Assembly: GCA_958295665.1 (NCBI GenBank)
Contig: OY282558.1
Coordinates: 33,439,045 to 33,503,044 of the forward strand
Source: Tipula vernalis
Taxonomy: Eukaryota > Arthropoda > Insecta > Diptera > Tipulidae
Direction of reading: 5' to 3'
DNA length: 64,000 nucleotides
How positions within the stretch are numbered: position 1 is the stretch's first letter; each line of letters starts with the position of its first letter. Positions 28,805-40,700 of this stretch are shown piece after piece. Position numbers and translations under genes: made by a program. The notes below the pieces were generated by a model that had not been told where the DNA came from, searched no databases, and was given only the letters and a program-made list of their open reading frames with translations.

Positions 28805-28905
28805 CTGTCAGGGGAAGCGCCCAAACGCTTCGGGCGGCCCCCGGACTAGGGTGCACCTTACTGCACTGCGTTCTGATGCCGTTATCACCCGCCAGGATAT
28901 AAAAA
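28805..28905. other. GC-rich island just upstream of Patsas
   Basis: About 100 bp with strongly raised GC content (e.g. CGGGCGGCCCCCGGACTAGG) interrupts an otherwise AT-rich region. On the minus strand it ends CGCTTCCCCTGACAG, which would serve as a splice acceptor just before CATCATG and the Patsas start. It may be a short insertion (SINE or LINE tail) or a GC-rich 5' leader. I do not recognise the family. Confidence 0.5.
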
Positions 28906-29221
28906 ATTATTTAGTTCAATTCCTTGGCTGGTTCTTAAATATCGTTAATACACACTTAAAAAAGAAGTTAACCGACTTTAAAATAAAAAATTCAATAACA
29001 CTTGGACCTTATAATATTTAGGATTTTCTCCGAAAAATGATAATTTTCACGTCTTCTAAAAAAAAATTGATTATTCCAGAACAAATTTTCATTATAAAAG
29101 AAAATTTTAAAGACATGCGCGCTTTCTAGAATTCATACCAAACTTTTACTAGCATAACACGAGAGATAGGCATCATAAAGCGGATAATTTTATCATTAAA
29201 TATTAAATTTAAATTCAAAAT

Positions 29222-29227
29222 TTTATT
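29222..29227 (-). terminator. Polyadenylation signal of RSPH1
   Basis: AATAAA on the minus strand lies 35 bp past the RSPH1 stop codon, the nearest canonical hexamer. Confidence 0.55.
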
Positions 29228-29261
29228 GAATGCAGCAAGAAAATACATCTGAAATTTATAT

Positions 29262-30173
29262 TTAAATCGCTTCGTCAATGGCTTCGAAACATTGTTCCTC
29301 CTCTTCCATTTCTTCGGGATTTCCGTAGTCAACTACTACTATTTCTTCACTTTCTACGGTTGTTGCCCCACAACTAAATTCTTCTGAATCAGCTCGCGGA
29401 AGAGGAATAGGTTCTTGAGGAAGTTCCGAATAGTCATACTTGGTTATGTATTTAGTTTTCCAAACCGGTATATAATTGCCCGATAAGGACATTGATATTT
29501 CAGTTTCGCCTTCTTGCTCTTCTGTGTTAATTTCTTCTCCTTCTTCTCCTTCATTATTAGATTTCGAAAGATCAGAATCACTTCGAACAAGTTCGTAGAA
29601 CCCGTGGGTCATATACTTGCATTCAAAAGTATAAACACCTGGACCTCGCGGATAGTCTAAATCCCAATATCCGTGATATCGGTGATTTTGATAGATAATT
29701 TCTGCAGGGCCGATTCTTACACCGTTAAGCCATGTACCATAAAACTTGCAACCAGCTGCATTAAAAGTATATACACCTATGCCGTGCCGTTGTCCATTGT
29801 ACCATGCTCCATCATAGTTATCACCATTAGGATAAATATATAATCCGTGGCCGTGTTTCACATCACGTTTCCATTCCCCTTCATAAGTGCTACCATCAGG
29901 ATAGTAAAATTTTCCAAAGCCATTTTTTAGATTTTTAACGTATTCTCCAAAATATCGTGCACCATTTCGAAACACATATAATCCTCGACCACATCGCAAA
30001 CCATGCTTATATAGGCCCTCGTATTGATCCTCATTGGGAAGTAAAGCCCAACCAAATCCGTGACGTTCCATCATCTCATTTCTATCACCTTCATATAAAC
30101 CTAAAGAATTCGTTTCATGTTCGTGCTCTTGGCCAACCGCATAATCATTATCTTCATCTTCCTGCGACGACAT
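29262..30173 (-). CDS. Rsph1: Radial spoke head protein 1 (MORN repeats)
   Basis: This component of the radial spoke head in motile axonemes is expected, in insects, in sperm flagella and perhaps chordotonal cilia. A single exon gives 303 residues, near the family's usual length. After an acidic start, residues ~22-190 form tandem MORN repeats of the YEG-W-NG-RHG-G pattern, for example [20 protein letters not shown] and [19 protein letters not shown] second acidic region with many glutamates makes up the last ~90 residues, as in other RSPH1 proteins. The start is the first ATG. It sits head-to-tail between RBM42 and Patsas, with only ~130 bp separating it from the RBM42 stop. Confidence 0.93.
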   Translation of the reverse strand: MSSQEDEDNDYAVGQEHEHETNSLGLYEGDRNEMMERHGFGWALLPNEDQYEGLYKHGLRCGRGLYVFRNGARYFGEYVKNLKNGFGKFYYPDGSTYEGEWKRDVKHGHGLYIYPNGDNYDGAWYNGQRHGIGVYTFNAAGCKFYGTWLNGVRIGPAEIIYQNHRYHGYWDLDYPRGPGVYTFECKYMTHGFYELVRSDSDLSKSNNEGEEGEEINTEEQEGETEISMSLSGNYIPVWKTKYITKYDYSELPQEPIPLPRADSEEFSCGATTVESEEIVVVDYGNPEEMEEEEQCFEAIDEAI

Positions 30174-30280
30174 TTTCGATTAAATTGCGTTGAATTGAAA
30201 TTCTCGATTTAAAACTCTGAAATCATGGGTTCCTCCTCTTTCCAAATAATGAAACTAAGTAAAATTTAATAAAACCGACA

Positions 30281-30286
30281 TTTATT
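30281..30286 (-). terminator. Polyadenylation signal of RBM42
   Basis: AATAAA on the minus strand lies ~16 bp past the RBM42 stop. It leaves about 100 bp before the RSPH1 start codon. Confidence 0.5.
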
Positions 30287-30301
30287 ATTATTTTAATAAA
30301 T

Positions 30302-31445
30302 TTAATTCTTATTGAATAATTGAAGTAATGCTTGCTTTTCTTTTTCCTTCTTCTTAACAGTATCTAAACTTCTGGCCTTCCAAGTACTTTTACGTAGTTT
30401 GATTGGGCGACTTCCCACATAACGACCTACATAAAAACCATTCCAAAATTTTATAATTGTACTCCTATTTAAAATTACTTTTCTTTTGCTTACCATCCAT
30501 TTCTTTCATAGCACGTATAAAATCTTGAGGCTCCTTGAAACTAATAAATCCATATCCTTTACTTTTTCCTGTACGCTTATCGCGTATAACTTTTGCTCGT
30601 CGAAACGATGAATATTTATTAAAAGTGCGCGTTAATAGCTCATCGTTAACATCATTTCCTAAGTCACCACAAAATATACGGAAATCATCATCAGGCCAAT
30701 CGGCTAATGAAGAATCTTCCCATACCTGACCCCCCGCAACTCTTACCGTTTTTTTATTTTTCGTACGCCTTCTTTCCTCTTGACCAAAGGATTGTAGTGC
30801 TGATGATGCACGAGCCGCTTGAATTGCAGCTTCTGCTATAGGATTAGGTCCGGGTTTATCAGTTTTTAACTTTTTTATTTTTGAAGATACATCAAACTGG
30901 ATAGTTGTAATATCGATCTGCAATAAATAAGCAACCGTGAATAAATTTAATAAATCTAAACCGATATACCTAAATTAAAAAAGAAAAAAAAAACGTTAAT
31001 TAAATACCGGAGGAGCCTGCGGAACTGATTGAATTTCCAATTTTGATGAAACCGTGGGACGATTGGTATATAATTTTGGGGCACTGCTTAATACGATCGG
31101 TGTAGGTTCGGTGGAATATGATTTTTCTGGCATATCTTGGGATAGAATCATAGATGCTGCTGCAAAACTTGATACAAAAGAATGTGTAGTTTGTGCCATT
31201 GTTGGAATTGGAGATTGATGATGATGCTGATGAAGCTTTTGTTGCATTTGATTGAAAGTATTTGATCCAATAATAGTTCTTACTTGTGATGGCACAAACA
31301 TATTTGATGACGGTTTAGCAATTTCTGCTTCAAATCTACAATACAAATTAGAGAACTCAATAATAATGGAAATTCTATTAAATTATTATCGATAAATAAT
31401 ATACCTGGACATTTCATCCTCAATTAATTTGCGTTTTCGATCCAT
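30302..31445 (-). CDS. Rbm42: RNA-binding protein 42 (single RRM)
   Basis: This RRM protein is linked in other animals to hnRNP K, stress granules and splicing. Four exons (31445-31405, 31335-31008, 30917-30494, 30426-30302) splice in frame to 305 residues. The N-terminal half is low in complexity, with a glutamine/histidine run and proline-rich ends. A linker RVAGGQVWEDSSLADWPDDD leads into the RRM: RNP2-like FRIFCGDLGNDVND and RNP1 GKSKGYGFISFKEP. The tail YVGSRPIKLRKSTWK then a lysine-rich end completes the domain. Introns are 66-91 bp. The protein is shorter than vertebrate RBM42 because the proline-rich region is reduced. Confidence 0.95.
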
Positions 31446-34400
31446 TTTTTATATAAAGTGAATAAACGTTTAAATTACAACAACAGAACAATCGTCAACT
31501 AATCTGTCAAAAATAGTATCATAATATTAAACTAGAGGCGTGGCTGCATTAAAGAATGTTAATGCCATCTGACGGAAAAAGACATAAGCACACCTTGAAC
31601 TTCCGGCATGTAAAGTTTCAAAATTAAAAACTGCTTCGTTGGTTTATTTTTATGTATGTATGTGTGTACATGTCCGAATAAAATTTCAAAAATTTATTTT
31701 TTCAAATAATTTATATTTTTTATATTACATTTACAGATTACAATTATTAGTTTTCTTTAATTTATTTTTAATCAAAGTTAATTTTAGAGTAAAACAAATT
31801 TATATATTTTTTTATATTTTTGTAATTTTATTTTGTAAAAAATCTACTTTTATACGTTTTAAATCAATTTTTTTTTTCTGTAATTTTTTTTTAGTTACTT
31901 AATGCATTACTGTTTATAACGTAGTAAAAGGTAAATATAATTATTTTTTTAATTTTAAGTCATGTATTCGAAAACTAATTAATTATGACATTTCATAATC
32001 AAAATGATTATTGAAATAAAAATAGCATTGTAAAATAATAAAACACGACCTTTGCTGCGTGTTTGATTTAAAATAATGTAGTATGTATAAAAAAAAAAAA
32101 AAAAAAAAACTTATATAATTTTTACTAATAATCTATTTCTATTATTTTAATCTAAATGAAAAATGTAAGAATTTATTTATGTTTTATATATCTTATTAAT
32201 ATTAATGTGTATAAGTATAATGTTAATATTATTTTATTTAATTTACTCGCTTAACTTTTTTTAATTTATAATAAAAAAAATTCTAAAATTACAAATCACA
32301 GAAAATTTTTCAAATTTCACAAATATTTTTCTTTCTTTAATTTAAATCCATGTTTAAAAAAATTTAATTTTTTTTTTTTTTTTTTTTTTTGTTTTGTTAA
32401 ATAATTAATTATAATAAAATTACAAAGTAAATAGAATTTATATTTTAGCTTGTGTATAGTATTAAAACATAAGTTTTGTTTGTTATTCGAGAGGAACTGC
32501 ATAATTGGCTCAAAAAAAGTAAATAAACAAAAATAAGGGACATCCGATTTGATTAACCGTATCAGCAAATACCATAAAATTATTTCAGGCGCAATTATAA
32601 ATTAGATTTAGTAAATAGAGAAAATGTCACCTACTTCCTCAAAATATTTAAGTTTATCATCATCATAGCCAATTTTGTAAATTTATTGTAATCCGAACGA
32701 AGTTTACACAGATTTTAAATAATTGAGTTAAAATTCTACACAAAAAAAAAAAAAAAAATTCAACATAAAACAATAAATTTTAATGTTTTATTTTTTGTAA
32801 TAAAACAATTATTTTTTCTATAGGCGTATACATACGTTTGTTTTTTAATTACAATTCTTTTAAATTCTTTTTTTTATTAATTTAGAAAAATTTGACTACG
32901 AAAAAAGAAATAAATAAAAGTATAATATATTATAATTAAATATTATTATTTTAGAAAGTATTCTTTCCATTTAGTTTACATAAAAACAAGATTAAAAGTC
33001 CCTCTTTAGAAAATGACACAATAATACAAATTTATAAATGGCGAAACTACAAAATCATAATGTTATAATAAATTTGTTTTTATTTCGTTGATAAATTTAA
33101 TTAAGAAGAAGAGAAGATGATAGTCGCGCAGACAAAACCATTTTATAATTTAGTTAACTAATTTATTTTATGATCAATCACTAGAGATCGTGCAAAATCA
33201 ATTACTAATTTATCGCATTTTAAAGCTTCTAAACTTTAATTTTTAATACAAATAATTCTCATGGAGAATCATTTTTTTTTTTGTTTTCTTTTTTTATATT
33301 ATAAATATTGGGCATTAATACTTTTACAGATTTTAAAAATTGATTGATTCATTTACGATAGAGTTTTGTTTAGAAATATTTGTCATGCACAAATAAAATA
33401 ATAAATTTTTGAACCAAAGATAAACATTTGAAAATTAGCCAACCAATGAAAAATAAATTTATTCAAGTCATTATATTTATCAATATGATAAATAAATACC
33501 TAAATAAATTAATTTTATTTTTGTAGTTATAATAGTGTTTTAGCCAAATCATTTTACGTAAGATATCGTATAAATATTGTGTAAAAATACACTATTTGAT
33601 ACATAAATAAATAAAAATTAAATATTAAAAGGAACAAAATACTAATAATTTAATTTAAAACCAAAAATATATTGGGACTTAAATTTAATCGATTATTAAT
33701 AATAATTAGAATATACACGAATATCTTCTTTTTGTGTTTTTTATATTTTCATTCTATAAAACTACCTAAAGTAATTTTTTTTTATTTTTACATTTCCGAT
33801 TATATATTAAAATAAAAATTATTTTTATAGTTGCCATAATTTATTTTAGATTAAATATAAGTATATTTCGTTAATTTTGAGTTTAAATTTTAGTGTTTTT
33901 TTTTTTCTTTTGGACATTTTCTATTATTATACAAAGATTTGTGTCCAAAATATATGAAAATGATTTATTTTACTAATAGAATCAAAAATAAATTAAAAAT
34001 TAAAATTTAATATTCCTCGTTAATTATTTTTGTTTGTGTCAAACAACTTTTTTTTTTAGTTGTACTAATATTATTTTAGCAATAAATTCTAAAAATAATA
34101 AGAGCATATTAATCATAATTTCATAGAAATTAATTATAATTAATAAAAATAAAAACAAATAATATTAAGTTAAAAATAAATTATATTACGTTTCTGTATA
34201 TAGAGATATATATGTATATATAATATTTATATTATATATATACATATACCTATTTTATTTTTATATTTCATTGCGAAGTAAAGCGAGATATTTTAAATTT
34301 TAATTTCTTCCTTAAAATTACATTGATTAATTTTAAAATTAAAGAATGATACCGCGCAAGAGCAGTTTATCTAAATCTATATAAACATATTATATATATT

Positions 34401-34535
34401 TGTATATATATATAATATAAATATACAATATTTTTAATATATAATAAAGTTTAATGTGTAAAATATACATTAATTGAGATTCGAATGGGCTGATGATTTT
34501 TTTTTTCTTGTTTTAGTTTTGTTCTCAATAATATC

Positions 34536-34566
<31 letters not shown>

Positions 34567-34727
34567 AATTCAATAATTAAATGGAATGTCTATTTCTAAT
34601 AAAATTAAAAATAATAAAAATTGTACATTATTTAATATTTATATTTCGATAACTTTAAATTAACTTTGTTTTTGTTTTAGATTTTTTGTCAAAATTTATC
34701 TATTCGTAAAATGTTACGTGAAATAAA
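31446..34727. other. Extremely AT-rich region, likely long 3' UTR of cropped
   Basis: The stretch lies between the RBM42 start and the cropped stop codon, both on the minus strand, so cropped transcripts should run into it. No coding region is seen. Poly-T runs of over 20 bases (about 32368-32390 and 34540-34562) and AT-alternating palindromes near 34206-34250 and 34390-34440 dominate. The RBM42 promoter should lie within the first few hundred bases. Confidence 0.45.
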
Positions 34728-37700
34728 TCAAGAATTTTGCTTTCCAACTATAACCCCAGGTCGACATTGCTGTTGATGCTGTAAATGTTGATGTGCTAAT
34801 GTATGAGAACTTGGATTTAAACTGGTTGATGAAGATGATGACTGTATTGAGGAAGATGGTGTTGAAGGTGAAGCTTGTGATCTAAATTGTAGGAATGAAT
34901 TCATTTCAACTTTTAATTTATTTTGTAGCGTAGACGATGTTGTCGATAAATTTGATATTATTGATGAATTTTTTGTTGTGGTTAGGGCAAGAGGAACATC
35001 TTGTGTTGGTTCTGTAATTTCGCCAAAAAGCGGATCACCTTCTAAATGTCTGATAGCTTCGACTATAGTTTCCAAATTTTGCCTTGATGTACTTGTTAGA
35101 TACATTCTCGATTGTGATACAGTTCCAGGTGCCGCCGCACTTGCAACTATTTCTTCATCGGATGCAACGTTAATAGTACCTGGAGTATTTATTCTTTCAA
35201 CTTCTACCTTAGGTTCTGCTTTTATAGCGGCTTCTAGAATGGGCTGTAATCGAGCCGTAACGGGTGGTGGCAATAGTTTGGGTGATTCTATTACTATTTC
35301 CCCTTCTTCTTTTAAATTTTCAATCATTTCTGTTTCCGTTGGCGGAGGAGGTGACAAAGTAACAGAATCATCATTGTCCATACTAGAACAGATAACGACT
35401 TGTGTTTGTCCAATCGATGGTACATTATCAACATTTTCTGACAGTTCTGAATGATTGTTGGGAAGCTCATTTAGACAAACCTTCGTATATGATTCTTTTA
35501 TTAAGGGTGTGGCTTCCTCTCGTTCACTTTCCATGTGTTCAATAATTTCATGATGATATTGTACCGGATCCTCGCTAATAGCTAATCTGTCCGTATATTG
35601 TGATTCCAGATGTCTTAATTGTTCCTCCAAATGCATGCGATTACGTCTTTCAATTTCTAGTTGATGTTTTAAATCCATAAACTCTTTGGGTGTAATACTT
35701 GTCTGCGTTTGTTGAGTCGCACCAGATGGAAGTTTTGTAACAACTGTAAAAATAGTAATCGGTTCTGGTGACATTGAACCAAGACCTTCATCAGATGAAT
35801 CGGAAATCGTTTGCATTGACATTACATTATCGAATTTACGTTTTTTCGTTGTATGTATTTCGCTATTTGATGCACTGTCTGATTGGTCTAGCAATCGTTT
35901 CAATTGGCAATTCTGCGATAGTAATTGTGTTCGTTCTTGTTCTAATGCATAAACATATTCGGCTGTTTGTTGCAATATAGCAGCCTAAAATGATAAAAAA
36001 AAAAAAAAAAAAAATTATTAGCAGGACAAAATTTAGAAACCTTGGTCTTATAAGTTTTTTAAAATTAAAGTCATTAGAGGTATATGAAAAATACACGGTC
36101 GTCGCTATTGTAGAGTAGAAATGTGAAAAATGAAATGAACTATAAATAGATTTATTTTTAGTATGTACATATATATTATTAACATATGGTCGTTTTATCT
36201 ACTTTTTACAAACTGTGTAAGCGTATGGGAAATATATTATTTTGGTTTTCGTCTATCTTTCTCACATGTTTCTTTTTAAATAAAGATTGAAAAATTAAAT
36301 AAAATGGCGTCTGCGTCATTAGAACAATAAATCGATGATGATATGAAAAGCATATACATATTTTATTTATGTATAAGTATTATTATTTTACAACAACAAA
36401 CTATTTAATTTCAGAGAGTTAATTGGATATATTAACGATGATTTTATAAAAACGTAATTACAGATTTATTTTGCGTTTTATTTATAATTTTCATTATAAA
36501 CGTATAATATATACATAGAAGGATATTATAAATGTAGTGGTATAGTAATTTGATTCATTCAACTTCATTTATTTATAAATAATAAAAACTTTCATGTTAA
36601 ATTACGCAACTTTTTCCATTCATAACATTTTACTTGTTAACTGGCTTTAAATTGTAAACCCATTTTGTCATATAAATATACAGTTTTTTTTATTCTATAT
36701 GAATGATTATTATTAGTTTTACAGAGTGCTTTGTATTTAATATACATAATATTTTGAATTCTCAGTTGTGTATTTTTTTTTTTATTAAATTAGGTTTGGT
36801 TTGTCTCAGGTGAAAGAACTTGCGTACTCATACATAAGAGTTTTTAAAATTGTAATTTTAATTTTATGTAAATACATTCATGTATTATCTATTTTTAGAA
36901 TACATATACATACATATGTATTTATTTATGAAAATATTATTGAATCTGTTTAAATACAAATCAATTATTCCATTGTACAATGAAAATAAAAATTTGCTTA
37001 GTTTTGTTATTTATGCATGCTTGCCTGCAATATCACTTCTTCTTGTAGTTAGTGGAGAGATATAAAACGCCACTAAAATACATTAACGTAGATCTAGACT
37101 CCAGAGAATACCTAAATGTATAGACAAAGTATCAAACAGTTCACACAGTTGAAGAGAATAAGAAACTAATTTTTAGAGAGATGTAAATTCCATTCCATAC
37201 CAATATCGTTTTCCTAATTCCAATTTTAATAACAAAATATGTGATATCTATTTTTAGCATTCCATTTTCTGATGCGAAACGAGTAAATTGAATAATTTTC
37301 ATATTTAATTTTAGAAATGTGGGTTTAGTAACACACAAAATATATTAAAAACCATTTATATTTTGGTCAATATCCAGATTTTTTGAGTCCTTGCTTAGTC
37401 ACCTTCGAAAAATGGTGACTTTTATTTTTTGATTTGTTGAACATGACCACATCCAATAACTAAAATTAAAATCTTAAACCATTTTCAAAATAAAATGCAT
37501 TATTATATTATTTATAAAACTAACAACTAGACATTTTTGTCGACGCGATTAGTTCACAAAAAAAATTACTAATTTGTAAAAATAAAATAAACTACCAGCT
37601 GATAAAATAGTGCAGTATTCGCGATATGTATTAAATGTGTTTGTGAACATTTATGATTACGTATACATGATGCAACAATGTCATTTCAATGCCAGAGCCA

Positions 37701-40700
37701 TTATAATTTTTTTATTACAAACTAGCTTTCCAAAACTAAGAAGAACAACTGCGATGTAGTCAAACAAAATTTGATCACAAACCACATCCCAACTAAACAG
37801 AAATTTTTTACCGATGGCAAGTAAATTCGAACATTGTTCTCACTTTGGGATTCAGAACACAGCAACAATTTGTATTTACATTAATAACAGAAGAAAATTT
37901 CAAACGAATGAGAATTACAAAAATAAAAATGCATTCCAATAAACTTTCTTATAATAAGCTACATATTTATTTTCTGATTGAACATAAGAAAAATACAACT
38001 AACTGCAGGCAAGCAGTCAATCTTGGTTACCTTGCAGTTCTCTATTCTTCATTCACCCATACATAAATTTTGGTTTCATTCTTTGTATTATAAATTTCTT
38101 ACTAGATCTTTAGGAATTTATACAGAAACAGTATTAATTTAAAGTAAAAACGACAACAAAAAAAAAAATATATTTCTACTTGAATGCTCCAATATTCATG
38201 CACAATAACAAATCAACAAATTGAGGGGGAAATATTGTCTTATTAGTTTTTTTTTATTTTTAATAAACAGCTGTTTTTATTCGTTCACAAAAAAACAAGA
38301 TTTCCATAAAAATTTACGAAACAAAAAAATTTCAAGAATTTATCTATTTTAATTTATTTTTTGTATTTTTTTTAAATGCACTTGTATAAAAACTACACTT
38401 ATTTGTACACAAAATTGAAAATATTTAGGTAATTAATAAACAAGATTAAAAATATTTTTATAATTTTTTAAATTAATTTCGTCATTTAATTTAACAGCTG
38501 ATTTGATTTTACGTCATTATTCATTAGGTTAAAAAAAATATAATACGTTACCGGTTCGCTTACTATACTGAAATAATAAATGTTAGTTTTCTATTTAAAG
38601 CAATATTATTTGTATTCGTGTGTCATCATTTAATGTACAATTATTTTAAATTAAAATTTGTAGACTAAAAATATATGTGAACACGTGATTAGTATTTTAT
38701 CGGCATTATAACTATATATTTATTAATAAACAAATAAGAAATTGAATCAAATAGAGAATTGATAGAGCATCAAACAATCGTTAAACCAAAATACATGTGA
38801 CCAATAAATGTCTAAATTATCGCATATTTATTTACTTTGTTAACTTATTTGAAATTCTACAGACTAGCAGTAGACTTAATAAATATATGTTACTAATTTC
38901 ATTGTAATTTGATAAGAATCCAATATTATAATAGTAAACTATCTTTTAGAAAGATTTACTTTTATTTTTTAAAATAAAGAAAAGAAAAGAAATTTTATTG
39001 GAAATACAAAATTTATTCTGCTCAATATGTTTGAAGGCCTCCTTGTTAAAGCTTCTCCTTGAGACAGAAATGCATTGTGTTAAGAATAATTTATTTTTAT
39101 TTAAATACTTGTGTATTACCAGTGATACAAATAAGAGGAACATTTTGAATATTTACAAACAATTTCTTAGTGATGTGTGTACAATGACAAATACATGTAC
39201 ATATATTAATAACCACATTACATTACAATTATAATTTAAATAAAATAAAATATCTCAAGTAAAAATTTTAAAAAATGAGTATTTTACCTCTGATATCTCT
39301 GAAAGTAATAAACTCAGACCAGACAAATTCTCTTGTGCGTAAAAAAAAAACACGAAAAATAGGTCATTGTAAAAAACGAGCTATTTAAACAAATCTGAGT
39401 AATATATAAATAATATAATACATAATATTATAAATAATGTAATATGCAATTATTATAATTCTTAAAGTATTTAGCCCTACACATTCGTGAATTTAAAAGC
39501 CGGATATTCAATGATGACGCGTAATTTTAAAGTATTTTTGTTTATTTATTTGTGTATTTGTGATTGAATCAACTCAAAAGCGAAACATTAAAATTGAAAA
39601 ATCAGGTCATGCGGTATTTGTATTATTGTTTACAAAGCCGAAGGTTATTTTTGCTAAATTTATTTTTAAAACAAATATGTATATACACTGTCATGCAAAA
39701 CTAAGGGAACCAATTTGAAAGAAAATTATTTCACGAAAATCCTTACAAACATATTTGTTTAAATATTTTTTTTTTATAAATTGTGTATAGTCCAACACCA
39801 TAAAAACTTTTAGTGCCAACAGGTGTTTCTTGTTACAATAACTAAAACTGTTAGCACAATAATTGTGAATCCCCAATTTTTTACGAAGAGCAAAACAAAG
39901 GGAACGAAATTTCTATGTGCGTAAATCAATATAAAATTTCAGTAGAAAAAAAAATTTCGTCGAGAAATGTCTTATTTTGTTAAATTAATAAACAGGTAAG
40001 TCAAAAAATTTAACATTGGGCATTTTCCTTTGAATTAATTAAAATTAATTTACTTAATAATTAAGGGCTTGCGTAATGGCACGAATCAAGTGTTGTGAGG
40101 ATTTTCGAGAGAAAATTGTACGAAACTACATTAATGGTATGAAACAGAGTGCTATATGCATTAAATATTCCCTCTCAAAATCAGTGGTCTCACGAATAAT
40201 TAGTAAATATAGAAAAACTGGAACAGTGAAAGTAATCCATTCAGGAGGTCGTCCAAAAAAAAACAAGTATACAAACTGATAGGAGAATCACCAGAGCTGC
40301 CAGAAAGGATCCATTTTTAAGTGCTAATGAGAACATAAGAAATTTAAATTTGGAAGTTTCGGAATATAGAGTCAGACGAAGGCTAGACTCTGCTAAGGAA
40401 TTTTCAAGAAGACCTGCGAAAAAGCCATTTATTTCCAAACAAAATAGAAGCGCCAGAATTGGCTTTTGCCAATCGCCATTTGCTTTGGGATGTCAAAAAA
40501 TGGAAAATAATTTTATGGTCTGATGAATCTAAATTTAATTTAAGAGGATCGGATGGACAGAAGAGAGTACGTAGACCTGTAAATACGAGGATGGATACAA
40601 AGTACACGATAGGAACCGTAAAGCATGGTGGTGGAAAAGGGGTCATGGTTTGGGGGTGTTTTTCGGGTCTTGGAGTTGGACCTCTATTCAAAATAAATGA

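Noticed and set aside
34978..35454. 158-codon frame opposite crp exon 3
   Set aside because: Antisense shadow of a long serine/proline-rich coding exon.
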